The notes beneath the pieces are model-generated. The model did not search any database. It was not told the origin of the DNA and was given only the letters and a program-made list of their open reading frames with translations. Below, piece by piece: positions 42,996-55,990 of a DNA stretch of 64,000 nt. How positions within the stretch are numbered: position 1 is the first letter of the stretch; each line of letters begins with the position of its first letter. The DNA comes from Burhinus oedicnemus (taxonomy: Eukaryota; Chordata; Aves; Charadriiformes; Burhinidae), in the NCBI GenBank assembly GCA_008921705.1, contig VFFE01007126.1, positions 2,015,745 through 2,079,744 on the forward strand. The letters run 5' to 3'. Made by a program: the position numbers and the translations under genes.

Positions 42996-45985
42996 ACATA
43001 AAAGTAGAAGAAAGGTTATGTCTGTGGATTAGAACATTGTCACACAGTAATCGTCTCCTGCTGTTGTATAATTGGATTGGCAATGCCGAGATATTTGTGG
43101 AAAATAATGTTAGGGGGACAACAAAGGAAAGAAGAGACTTTCTTTTCAGACGAGGTGCTATAAGGGCTGTGACAGTGCTTTGATAAAGTGGTTATTGTCT
43201 CCTTTACGCAGTAGCTGACCTATTGTAATGCTTTTATTTAATAGATATGCAGCAATGTGATAGCTCTTCACTATGGGTGAAATGCATTACTGTGCAGAAA
43301 CCAGCATTGTTGAAATACTGAAAATAGCACTTTAAATGCTCGGAGTAGGATTTAAGTGGAGCATAGGCTCTGTGCCTGTCGTGTACGGGAGTGAGTGTCT
43401 CTGTACTGATTAATGTCTGCTGATTTGCAGTTGGACCTTTAGGAATGTGTTAAAAAGTAGTCGTGTGGAGCCACTTTTGTCACTGTATGTTCATGCAGTC
43501 GTACAGGAAGACACCTGAAACACATATGAACATCAGTGATTTGTGGGCCACACGAGTGAAATTCTCCAGAGGCATCAGCGGTCAACAGATGCTAGACTTC
43601 TGCTGAAACACAAATGGGAGTGAAAAACCTGACACTTGTCTTTTGAAAGCCTTTTGGGTAGCCTTTGGCCCAGCCAGGTACCCAGCACAGGCACAAGGCC
43701 TGGCTGAGTCAAACCAAACTATCTTGGTGCACATTTCCTGCTTTCATTGTAGTGGCTTGATACAGTTGTCTCCATATTGGTGTCCCATGTACCCTTTCTT
43801 GTTTCCACTCTGAGCACTGGCTGTTGTTTTGTACACTACTTGGCTATGTTAGCGATTGCATGTGCCTCTGTTAAATGTTTGCCTACAATGTGCCACAGCC
43901 AATGAGAAAATGTATGCACAAACAATGCATTTTGTAAAATTTAAAATACTTCACTGTCTTTCAGTCTGGTTGGGTAGCCTAGATTGAAGGTGAAACAGTA
44001 ACTTAACAATCTGTTTACTCGTGGAGAGGTGTCATATTGGTGGTAGGTGAAAAATGTAGGTCAGTTTGGAGATGTAATTTGTACTGCAGATTTTTTGCAA
44101 AGCTGCACTCTTGTAGCTTGTAGGAAAGGTACAGAAAAACACTTTGATTACTTCCCACTACTCAGCAGATGCCGAGAGTTTTATTAGGTTTGAACTAAGC
44201 TCCTGTTTCAATGAGAAATGCACATTTAGCTGAAGGTAGACTTTGAATCATTTTGCAGCAAGGAAGCAGTTGGGAAGGGCTGAAAACTCTCTTGACAGTT
44301 TAGTAAGATTCTTGATGAATGTCTGAAAGCCTCAGAATTTTGTTTACATGCTATAGATAACAAGCAAAACATAGCTTTAAATGTTTGCCTATCAACAACC
44401 AGTGGGATCAGGCCTAAGTACATTTCAGATCCAGTGCTGGTGGCTGTGGTCTCTGCAAAATTGCTTTGAGCACCGAGAAGATCTGGTCTCAAGTTTGGTG
44501 GAGAGAGCTGAGGCAGATTTTGTCTTGGCAGTCTCACCATGTAGCAGATACCAAAACGGATAAAATTGTTGAAGACTCCTGCTTATAACTTAATATTGTG
44601 TTAGTTGTCTAGCAAAAGAAGACCTGAATCTCATTGCTCCTTTTCGGTAATAAGAAACATCTTACCTAGGAAACAATGCTTTTTTTATTTGTCAGAAAGA
44701 CAGTTTTATGTAATTCTATTTCATGACCCAGTTGTTCTCGAGAACTTTTTGAATTAAATGTGCTCTATTTAGAAAAGCTTTTCTATCTCTAGAGTAAGTT
44801 TAATCCAACAATACTATTAATGTGCTGGCAGCTTCAACTGAGTTTGTTGTTTGTATATTGCAGTTCATCTGCATTTACGTGCAGCCAACGAATTCCACTA
44901 AGTTAATAAACACAGAGTAAGGCCTGTAACTTAATGCTTCCCTGGCATGTATCTCTGACAGGCCATCTGTAAAATATAATCTGATCAAGTCACGGTAAAT
45001 TTCAATATACATGATTTCTCTAGAATAAATTTATTTTTTACTTTTTCCTTCCTCTTTTTTTTTTTTAAATGTTTTAGTTCTAGATAAGAACACTTATATT
45101 CCCAGAGGTGTGCCAGTTCAGTTCACACTAGCAGCCCTGTGTGCTGTGATACAGGCTAATTACTGATGAAGCAGTTTTTCTTCCTTCCAAGCCTCAATGA
45201 TCTCTGCACTTCAGCTAGCGCTCGTTGCCTGCCAGGAGCTGCAGGTACTGTTGGGAAGGATTGAAATGACCACCAGATGTCAGTGGTCCTCCAGGGCTAC
45301 ACTTTGGCATGCCTTGATATGTGCAGGAAAACACTAGTTTTCACAAACAAAGTGTTTATGATCTCAGCGTAAGATAAATGTGAGCATCCTCATCAGACTA
45401 GCAGTCTCTCAAGAGCTCTTGAAAAAACTGCTTTGGTCTACCACAGTTTGGTTCTCTGGTACCTATCATTTATGCTTGTGTGTAGTTTCTACACTGGATA
45501 AATAAGAGGGCAAAGTTGAAATAATATTTGACATTAAAATGAATGTCACTGAGCAGGAATTAAACTTGTCATCTGCAGGAATGAACATGGATAAAACTTT
45601 TACTGAGGAGAAGTTTGGATCCCTAGTTTAATTCATGTCTGTTCATTTCAACTGTTTGATAGCCTACTTATTTTCACTGCCCTGAAGTACTCTGTGCAAC
45701 ATAGCTTTCTGTACAGGTGGCAGCAAAAGGCTTATCCATGATTAAATTCCTCAAAATAGGATGAGATTTAGAAGCACATATGCTGTATATGGCTCTTTGT
45801 GCAGGATAGCTTTTGTGTGGTGCTTGTAAAGTTTCTTTTCAGCCTGGCTTACTGTCTTTGCTCTGGTACCTCTGGACACCATTTAGATTGGAAACACAAG
45901 CAATTTTCTGGTTTTCATTTACTATTTGCTCTCATATCACGCATCAGTTATATTTCATATCATGTTGTGTATGTGGGACCTGCAC

Positions 45986-45991
45986 AATAAA
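45986..45991 (+). terminator. GDAP1: Distal poly(A) signal AATAAA for GDAP1
   Basis: AATAAA followed about 30 bases later by GGTTTATGTCTTCTGTGTC, a good GT-rich downstream element. Best candidate for the main 3' end. Confidence 0.45.
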
Positions 45992-48900
45992 CATTGATTC
46001 TAAGACCACTGTCTAGACTGGTTTATGTCTTCTGTGTCAGTAAAACAAAGCACATTTGAGAATCACACAATATTGCTGTAAGGAGTCTGATGCTGTTCAA
46101 GGAGAGAAGCCTCTGGTGTCTCAGTTTAGAAGGTGTTCAATACATTGTCTTGCATCTATCTGGAAACAACAGTTACAATGATAGACAATGGAAGAAAACT
46201 ATCTGAGCTGTATATGCATGAGGCTTGACAGAAGCCATTTAATAATGATAAAAACCCATTTAAAGAAGGAAGGCAAGCAGGTTTTGTGTTTTCAATTAAT
46301 CCATACCAAAAAAAAATAAAATGCTTTCCTTCTGAGTGTGACCCTGTTTCTTGGTTTATACTGTTGAGCTGCAGAAGCTGGAACTCCTTTCTGTAAGGTG
46401 CCTGACAAGCACATAAGCTGTGTCCACACTGGTATTGTCCTTAATGAAACCCAGCAGTATGCCCTGACCAGTGTTAGTCTGGCTGTAAGCTTTTTTTTTT
46501 GTCTTGCACTGTAATAGTCTGCATTGGAACCTCTTTTAAGTAGAGGAAGAGACAACATTACTTGAGGCTTGCATGCATTTCCTTTCAGCTGCTAGGATCC
46601 CATAGACAGCTGGTAGGGCTTGAGTTTCAGGAGATTATGACACCTATGGTCTGTGAACCAACTTTGAAGTGGCCTTGATGTTAGCGTTAATCAGAAGTAT
46701 ACACAGAGACCTTGCTGTGAAAACCTTGTGCCTAAACAGACGAGGAGCAAGAGTGAATGGGAAGGTCAGTATGGCAAGTATAAATACCTTGTCCAGATTC
46801 ACATAGCCATACATCCACTTTTGTAAATCACATTTCTAAAGGCATTTTTTAATTAAGTCTTAATTTTATGAAAGCGAGGAGCTACTAAGGTTTAGAGAGC
46901 AGATTGGCATGCCCTAATTCCTGAGGATTAGAGATAGTAATAGAAAGTAGGTAAAAAGTAGTGGATCTAGCTAACTGGAGCACACCGTGCTCTGCAATAA
47001 GGCATATGACAGGTTATTCTTTACGGAGGCCTCCTTATTAAGTTTATCTCACAGTTTAGCCGATGTTAGACAAGAGTTGTAAGGTTGTGCTTAGGAAATT
47101 TATAAGATGTGCTAAGGAAGTCAAAAGCATGTAGCAAAATCCCAAACAAAATAAGGCAGGTTTTTCCCCCCTTCTTTCTTCAAAAAGAAATTTTTAGTTT
47201 TGGTGCAGTACCAAGTCAAAAAGTCAGGCACTCAAAACTCAGGAAATTCCAGAAGCCAGAGTTCTTGCAATACTGTTAACTCACTCATACAGTACTTCAG
47301 TAGCATTTTTATTTCTGTTTTTCTTTCTAAGTTACAATCATGGTGCTTTATTTAATATGAAGTTAAAAATGTTGCACCATAAAATAGTTAAGCTGCGGGT
47401 AAGCTTAGTGTTGTGGGAAATGTCTGTTGGAATTTGCAGAGTTGAAATCCTAGCTATTTCCATCTTAGCTTTACATCAGCATTTATTTTTGCTACAGTTT
47501 AAAATACTCATAATTGTATAAGTGGATTGTGCAAACTAATACATAATAGCATAAATCAATATTATACTTTATTACTATATCTTAATCTCCTTTATATATA
47601 TTCTGTGTAATGTCCTTATTTATCCCTTCTGTATTTCTTCTGCTAAAAATGGCTAATTGACAATTATGTATATTACTGTATTATTTATATTTATAAAATC
47701 AATCTCTAAAGCTAAAATGATGAAAATCTGGTTGATTTATTTCAAATTAACACAATGGTAATCGTCCTTTATGGTGCATACTCAGTGCTTTATTATGTGC
47801 AGTTTTTGAGATCCTTTGTGGGACTGAAGCCATTGTCTATGTCCCGCTGTGAAGGCAGGTGTAGTCCCCACCAGCATCCTGGAAGGGAGTGAAGGAGAGG
47901 TTCTTTGCACACCTGGCTATGGCTAAAGAACCAAAAAAGAAACAGCTTCTCTAAAGAAAATGGCTTTCCAGGCAGAACTGGGGGCACATGCAGAGGGAAC
48001 GAGTCAGACTGCTTGTGTCACTGGCATATTTTTGTGTGGAGATGTGTTCCCCTCCACTGTTCCTACATGAAACATCATTGGCTGCTGTCTGTCCTTATTT
48101 ACTTTGATAGCACTATAGCAGTATTTGGTAACACTGGTAACATCATGAACGTAGAGACCTGAGAATATACATTAATGTACTTGGTGCTTCTTGTTAGCTG
48201 ATCATCAGACCAAAAGCGGAATGCTACTGCATTCAGACTGGACAAAAAGCTTTCGCTGTGGAGGAACAATTGCCATCCTGAAAATCGCTCATTTAAGGCT
48301 AGTTTCAGAAAAGTTACCTGGCTTCAAGGGTTGAAGCAGTTGGTGCCTGTGTTTCCCTGCGCAGCAGAAAACAGAGTATTCATGAGGCCAGACCAGGTGT
48401 GGGGAGACTGCTGGTTCTGTCACCTCATGGCTCAGGCATTCACCTTACAGAAAGTGAAGTCCTTCTCCCCAGCTTTGTATTGAAGTTGGTAAAACTCAGA
48501 AGTAGAGAGGAAAACTCCCCCCTCACAGATGCGTGCCCTATGCAGTAGGTTGCAGAGTCAGGCTCCCTCTTCATAAGCTCAAAACATATCCGTCTTTGCA
48601 GAAATCGGAGGCATTTCCTTTGACCAAAGGTAGTTCGAACATGTGGAGGGCCAAGACTGCCAGTCACTCAGCAACTTTATGGCGGGAAGGGCCTGCCACA
48701 CAGCCTCCTCTGCCAGCTATGTTTAAAAGCCAGCAATTAGCAAATGCTGTCCTCTTGGAAAGAGTGTCTTTAGGTGCATAACACAGGTTTGGTGAAGGGG
48801 AGGGAATTCCAGGCTCTGGAGCCCAGGTGAACCCTGGAAGAAAGTGTCCAGAGAAGCTCCATCACCATTTCTTCTAGTCCACCTCTGGGTGGCTCTTCTG

Positions 48901-50095
48901 TGGGTGGAGAGAGGCTTTTGGATTGCCACTTCACAGGACATATTTGTTCTATCTCACTTCAACTATTTAAGTGAAATCAGTGGAGGGAAACTATGAAGGA
49001 ACATCTGTCTTTGTTGAATGCATGGTGAAGCCAGCTTCCTAATCCGGTTCTTTAAGTTGGACCGCTGTTGAGAAAGGTATTGTGAAAGCATATGCTTTGA
49101 ACTGCGTACCTCTCCCTGGACACCTTGTCACAAACCTAGACACCAAACTCGAGGTCTGGATTGCACTGCAGAGCCAGAAGCAGTAAAAGTAGAAGGACCT
49201 ATTGCTTAGATTTTCAGATCTTCTGATAGAAATAGCTCCAGAGACAAAGATCTCACAGGAAGTCTGTACCAGATGAGGCCAGATGCTCTTTGTCCAAAGA
49301 AGTTGTGCACCCTTCCATTGTGCTGAATTTTAGACAGCTCTAAAACACAGAAGCAGAAGCCACTAAAAGTTACAGAGGAAACAAAATTGGCTGATGTTGC
49401 AGTAATGGAGGTATCAAGATTTCAGTTTCTAACAAAGAGCCATATTCAGACCTGGTATGAGTCATTGTTACAAAAAATTTAGTGGTGCATCTACTTACAT
49501 TGGATCTGAATTTGATTTTGAAGTCGTTATGTCATGAATCATATTTTAAGATTTTGCCTTGAAAAGTTTTGTTTTAACCAACCTATTTGTTGCAGAGACA
49601 ATGAAAGCTGCACAATATCTAACTGAAACAAAGGATATATGCAGAGCTTAAGCTTTTAAAAGCTGTTTAAGCTTTTAATATGAGCAGCACGTACTGAATC
49701 AAAAAGTTTGGGATACGGAGTTATTTTTGGAATAAAGAATTCTTTTAAAACAAGTCCAAGAATGTATGTTTAGGACTGAATCCAGAACAGCATCATAAAT
49801 TTTTTGTTCTTTGGATTTGAAAGAGAACCAAAAAGCTATAGCTGACTTCATTTTTTTGTTGTTAACAGCAAATTTTGACCGCCATACAAGGAAGCTCCAG
49901 CAAGTAAAAAGATAACAGATTTCTCTTTTATGTATACATATGTTAAAAAAAGGTAAAAATAACTGTGCTTGGTTAATTTTCTTTGGAATATCATACTGGA
50001 TAAGAGTTCTGCCCATTCTTGCATGTTATAAGAAATTCTCAGCATGCTTTTGTGCAAAGGGAAAGATGCAAATATTCCCAAAATGGCTGGCAGAA

Positions 50096-50116
50096 CAGCA
50101 ACAGCAGCAACAGCAG
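50096..50116 (+). repeat. CAG/CAA trinucleotide run (7 units)
   Basis: CAGCAACAGCAGCAACAGCAG inside a 78-codon open frame (49940-50176) that would read seven glutamines. The frame has no other protein-like feature, so this is best taken as a microsatellite. Confidence 0.85.
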
Positions 50117-52489
50117 CTGAGACTGTGGTTCCACAGCTGTAGCAGCACACGGAGGTGGAAGTCCGGCAGCAACTGAAAGAAGTTCATTGCAATCCACCAG
50201 CCTTGGATGATGTGGGAGAAGAAGCGAAGCAAGCTTCAAACCCAACACAAGGAGCGGCAGTGCTTAAAGTCAGAAATCCCTCAAGCTGGTTGCATGGCTA
50301 GATGCCCAATGAGTCCCTAACATCTCTATCTAATTTGGAATGAGAGGTCACCTGGGTGTTTACACAGGCTGTATTGCTGATGGCTGTATCAGTTGTCAGC
50401 CCAGGGAAGCTTTGGTGAAGGCCTACACATGGAGACCTGGAATCAGGAAAAAGTTTCTATCTTGTGCTTTTATTTGTGTAGGGAATGGCTTGAAGATGTA
50501 TTTATGAAGAAAAGCATATTTCTATTTTGCTTTTAAAGACATGGGAAGAAAAAAGGATTCTTATGATTTTAGAAGCAGTGTTATAAGTTTATGTTTTAAA
50601 TTCTGAAGGCAGCCCAAGACAACATCTACAGAGCAGGGGCAATAGAGACAAGGTGGTGGTCAGATCAACCATGGAGTTTCCTTCATGCATCTTTAAGTAA
50701 AAAGGGAGGTATTGTTTTTTAAAGACTGTCGATCTCTCTTCTCCTGAGACTGTCTTGAAGAAAGACTGGAAACCTTTCCTTGGTTTTCTAAACCATAAAA
50801 GGTCTTTTGGTTCTTACAAAAGATTATGTTGCATGAAAGAAACACCAAGAGAGCTTTCTCTGGAGGATGGGCGGTAAAAGAGAAGCAAAACTCTTACCTT
50901 AGCAGGAACTGGTTCTGAAGTGCAGGCTTTAGCTTAACACTTCACACCGACCCGCTTCAGCACCGTCATGTTACGGGAGAGAAAAGGGATGGGGAAGATA
51001 GTAGTGGAGACTCAGAACCTGAAACGGTAAGTTACACGAGCAGACTGATAACGCTAAGGTTTATGCTTTGGGATTTTTTTGGTTTGTTTGTTTTGGGTTT
51101 GGGGGTTTTTGTTTGTTTGTTTAAATAAAGAATCCATCCATACCTGATAGAGTGCTACCCTGCAATGTGTGCAACACTGTCGAGAGGGAGAAGCAATCAC
51201 GGGGTGCAGTCTGCTGGTGAATGGTAGAGACATTGCTTACTGTGTGGGGGAGCTTACCTGAACACCTCTTTGTTGGGGGCTCAACATGGAAGGAAACAAG
51301 CCTTATTATTACGTGGTTCATTGGCTCATTCAATAATTATTCTGTTTAATGAGATATTTCAGCCACAGTTTAAAACACTAATTCAAGATAGCAGTAAGTA
51401 GTTTCCCTGCTTACCTCCATTAATGATTTATTAGGTATTAACAAATTTTATGTTTTTGCGTGTATTATAATTAATCTCACCACAGGACCTTGCCTCAAAA
51501 GTAGTTTTGTTCTGCTACACTGCAGTCCTTCATCTTGTGTTTGTTTGTACAGGCCGGGTTCTAATCTGGGCTGTTTGCCCTATAACCTGCAGTTCCCCAG
51601 GCTCCTGCTGGCTGCGGGCACTTTGTGTAATGTTGCATCTTGTTGACATTCAACCACAGAATTGGATTTTGGAGCAGGAGGCTGACATTGTCTAATGTTA
51701 CTGTGTCGCGATTATATGTTGTACTTCTATAGTGCTGAGTATTTGGCAGTCTGAAGGTGCTTAACAAAAATAAATGAGATATATTTACAAACAGAGTAAT
51801 ACTGTAATATTACAATAATGTTGCGTTAATAACTAGTGTCACCAATGGGAAAAACATATCCAGAATGCTTTCTTATTTTAATAATTTTACCAGAGCTTTG
51901 GCTATGGGAATAGGGAAACTGGGAGGGGGTTGGTGTCCCTTTAAGAAAAGAATAAGGGGCACAACCTTAGGCACACTTCTATTTTTTCATGAAATAATTA
52001 TCTATTTTAATGTTGCCTATTATATTAGTTCTGCCACAAATTGTATTTACAGTGTTTTGTGCGAGGAGGTTTGGAGTAGCACATGACTCTGCCTGCCAAA
52101 ACAGTTTAATTTAAAGGAATTGCTTGCTGAGCTTAAGAAATTTATCAAGCTTTATATGCTCTGAAGCATGGTTCTTGGTAATAAATAGCTGCTTGGCATT
52201 AGCTGTAATTGATATGACAGATACTTTTGGTATTTCCTAGCTTTCCATCAGGAAAATACATGCATATTTCTAACTTTACCTATTTTCAACACTTTGTGCT
52301 CCAATTCCATCACTTATAAACATAACTGAAAGTTTTGTGCAGCGATCTGCAAAAGAGAATGCCAGTTCTCCAGACCTTAAATGACAAGAGTTACATTTAA
52401 TATCATGAATACTTCATCTGTAACACAATGGTCTTTTTGTGACTGCCTGTGAGAATATATCAGTCTAATTCTCAAGGCTACTGAGAACT

Positions 52490-52550
52490 CATAGCTCCCA
52501 CCTAACTCAGTAAGACTGTGGGCAGTTAATACCTCTGAATCAGGCCCACA
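52490..52550. repeat. Degraded ancient repeat with near-palindromic core
   Basis: CATAGCTCCCACCTAACTCA, then ACTGTGGGCAGTTAATACCT and CTGAATCAGGCCCACA. The last part resembles the CTCTGAAAATCAGGCCC end of this repeat type and is shared in shorter form at 24289-24318. Confidence 0.45.
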
Positions 52551-55500
52551 GTTGATGTCTGTATTATTACATAAAATGCGGTTCATATGGGAGAAATGTA
52601 TGCAGGAAAGGTTGAAAACCAGGTCATTTTCACGTATAAAATTCCTTAAACCAGTTGTATGTAATGGGCATATCTGAGAGAGCACCATGTGACAGTAACC
52701 AGTCTTGTGGACTGGCAATTTATCCAAAAGCAGAAGTTTCACTTTAAAAAAACTTGTGGAAACTTTTATTTCTTTATAGTTGCAGTAACATTTTCTGTGT
52801 TTTATCATTTGAGACTCATATTCTGACAATTTAAAAATGAGATTGAACCTTTGCCATGTAATTCACTGGGTAGCAATTGTAATTCACTGAGCTTACTCAT
52901 AGTGGTCTGATGAGGTTCAATGAGACTTCTGAAGAAGTATTTTAAAATATTTAGTAACAGTTTTTCAATCAGGCTGCCACTGTTCCAGAACATCACCCGG
53001 TGGAAAACTCAACAGCAGTACAAATGCTTATTTCTGTAGTTTGTGCGCTAAGACTTCACTTCTGTGCTCGCAAAGAAATATTGAACACAGGACAGATTAA
53101 AAAAAATAAAATCTAGTTAGCTGTTTGGGAACATGAATTGACTCATTCCTCAAGCTGGAGAAAAGGCCAGTAAGTACCTACATATATTATTTTAGTAACT
53201 ATCTCATTCTTCTTTGTGCTACATAGGAGACAGCTAAATTTCAGATGAGTGCAAACGGTGGAATTTTCCTTTCTAGCCCAGCCATGCCAAGTGTTTACGG
53301 GGTTTACACGCCTACACTTGGATTTTTGCTGATGAAGTGTAGTCACTGTGCTTCATCGAAAGGAGCTCAGTACAAGTACATGGTTTATGGTCAGCAGTGT
53401 TTGGGTAAGACATTTGCATAATTTTCTCAAGTGGCAATGACTCCACACTGTCTGCTCAAGTAGCTTTAAGAAAACACGAGACAGTTTTCCAAATGGTAGT
53501 ACCTCTGTTTGAACATGAACCTTGATGGCCATGTTTAAAACAGGGAGTTTTTATATGTGATAAATTGTTTTTCCTTTAGTCTCTGGAGTCTGGCTGATAC
53601 GGTGTGTGTAAGGAAGATGAGGAGGTACGACTCCTGAAAAACTCTTCTCCAGACCTGTAACAGAAGCAGTGCAACAGAGAATGATGAATGAGTAGTCTCT
53701 GCTTCATATTTCAGCTAACAGTATCGCCTGATAACCTTTGACATAACTAGCAGGAGACAGTATATTCCGTGAATTGGGCCTGTATCCTTAAGCTGTTAGT
53801 TAATATTGGTAGTAATTTGGCCTTATTTGGATGCTTCCTTGTATTTTGAGGATACTAGAGAGCTTTTAATCTGCCTAGAGAGATCTTGACACATTTTGTT
53901 GCTTCTTCCTCATTGCAATAGTTATATACTTAGCACAGACTGTTTAAGAAATTGTCAGCACTTTTGAACTCCTCTTTTTCCTATGTTAATTTCCAGGGAA
54001 AGTATAACTTACATTATGAAGGTACTGAAATGTGCTTCCTGAAATTCCCATGTTTGTGTTTTCCTTTCCTCTTTTCCTAAGAAACATGAACCTTCGTTGT
54101 TGTTTAGTCTTACTGAAATTGCTAATTCATGCTCACCATTTAATGGTTGGCTATAACCAAGTGTAGGAAAGCATCCTATTAGTTGCTTAATTCACTTTCT
54201 GGAATAAAAAATACATCCTAAGAACTTGCCTAAATTTGTCCTGCTTTGGGAGATATCTGAGAAGCCTCCTCTCAGCTTTGTGCCACAGCTGATTTGCAAA
54301 AAGCCTAGTCCTTTTGATCTTCTGGATTTGGAGAACCCCTGATTATCATTACTATGAGAATTTCAACAAGTCTGTTTTCCTTCCTCACCTAAGACAAAGT
54401 GCAAAGTGGACACAGTTAACAGCAGTTTTGTCACTAACAAGGCACTGTTTTTCAAGTACTTTTTTCTGCTTTTCCAGTTTTTTAACTTACATTTCATGTC
54501 TGTCCTGAAAATTCTCTATTTCCCCCTCCTTTTCACAAGTCTTTGAACCAGTGCTTTTAAAATGTCCATTTCAAGGTCATCCCCAAGTCCTCATTTGGGT
54601 GGGGAGATCAAAGATCAAAGGGCTTGAAGACAGAGCCTCCTAGTTCATACTCGTAACAGTCCTGGCCCTTTTTACATGTGCTTTAAATTGTAGACTACTA
54701 CCATGGAAAAAACCCATTTCATTCATCATGTAAAGTCATGCCTTCTCCTCCTCCTCCAAGACACCTCTTCTGTTTGTCAAACTTCTCTGTCAGTTTGTGT
54801 CTTAAAATAAGTTTGGCTTTTTGCCCCCCCATCATCTATTGCGAAGCTAGAGCAGAACCTCTGTTCTCCGATGGATAAAATTTCTAACCTAAGCTGATTT
54901 CCAGCTTTCATAGCTCAGTCATACCCAATTGTCCTTGTACCAGTAATGTCTTTACAGCTTAAGCAGGTTTTCTTTCTTCCTGGTATATATCCCCATAATG
55001 TATCTTTGTGCAATAATCAGGCTGTAAAAATAGCAGAACAAAATAGTAGAGTAAAACTATTAAACTGGTGTATTTTACAGAAGGAAAAAAGAAAATTTCC
55101 ACAGGATGCCCTACCCTGTAAATATTTCCCCAAAAGGTAAGATTATAAGCAAATATCAGTACTTGGAACCCTTGCTTTCAAAGTGTATTTTCTAACTAAA
55201 GGTCTATTACATAGAAGGACACAACAAGTAAGAGCAGTATTCAGTGCAAAGACAGCATTTTCAGCAACATGGTAATAAAGCTGAAATGCTTGCGAAAAAC
55301 CCCCAACAGAAAACAAAATAAAACCAACCCACAAAACCCTGAAAAACCCTTTTGGAAAATCAGTTCAGTCCAAATGAATTCTGTTAGTACTGACAAATAA
55401 ATAGTGATTTCATGACACTGTTTATTTACTGTCATTGAGATTTTATCTTGGAGCAAAATATGTAAACAAATACACAACTCCAACAGTTTTGGAATTAAAT

Positions 55501-55835
55501 ACAAGACTCGTATTAAAATTATAATTCCCGTTGATACAGAGTACAATTCAGCCAGAAACTTAAATTAAGGTCGAATCACAAGCCATCTGTACTGCTATAA
55601 ACACCCTTGCTGTATGCAGAAACCCAGTCACAAAAGAATATTCCTTGTTCAATGCCAATTTGCATTAGAAAAACACATTTATTCATCTCACTTATTTTAT
55701 ATTGTTTTAATTATCCCAACAATGTCATCATTCAAAAAAGGCATTCTTGACCATGAAGAAAACTGTGATGAATTATTAAAATAAAAATCATCGTTTCAGA
55801 GTCTACTTCGAAACGCTTCCCTCTTGCCAAGGAGT

Positions 55836-55843
55836 TGACGTCA
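55836..55843. promoter_or_regulatory. Perfect CRE palindrome TGACGTCA
   Basis: Full cAMP-response-element octamer in a stretch that is not a CpG island. No gene start is known nearby, so function is unproven. The same octamer also occurs by chance inside JPH1 exon 2 (6799-6806). Confidence 0.3.
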
Positions 55844-55990
55844 TATGTGACACTGGCAGCTTCAGAGTATTGTACATCAGCCATGACAAAATAGTTTCTG
55901 TCCTAGTTTAAGAATAAGTACTAATAATGTGCAATTAATTTCTAGGTTTCCAGATTACCAGAAACATTAACAAGTCCTCATAGCAACCTC

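Larger units (their letters stand above)
42932..46015 (+). other. GDAP1: Probable GDAP1 3' UTR
   Basis: About 3 kb after the stop codon without a new gene. Several poly(A) signals lie along it (AATAAA at 42990, 44905, 45024 and 45986). A 3' UTR of this size fits the long GDAP1 messages known from mammals, but the end is inferred only from the signal at 45986 and its GT-rich downstream sequence. Confidence 0.5.
46016..55990. other. Intergenic DNA downstream of GDAP1
   Basis: About 10 kb without a recognisable gene. I checked for a CRISP-family exon (PI15 is the usual next gene in amniotes) and saw none. Contents include a short CAG/CAA run at 50096-50116, T/G low-complexity DNA at 51068-51122, an old near-palindromic repeat copy at 52490-52550 and a perfect CRE palindrome at 55836-55843. 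Open frames are short and unconvincing. Confidence 0.6.

Noticed and set aside
49940..50176. Small polyglutamine protein
   Set aside because: Only a 7-unit CAG/CAA run in a 78-codon frame with no further protein-like features.
51068..51122. TTTG-rich stretch as a functional element
   Set aside because: Simple low-complexity DNA.
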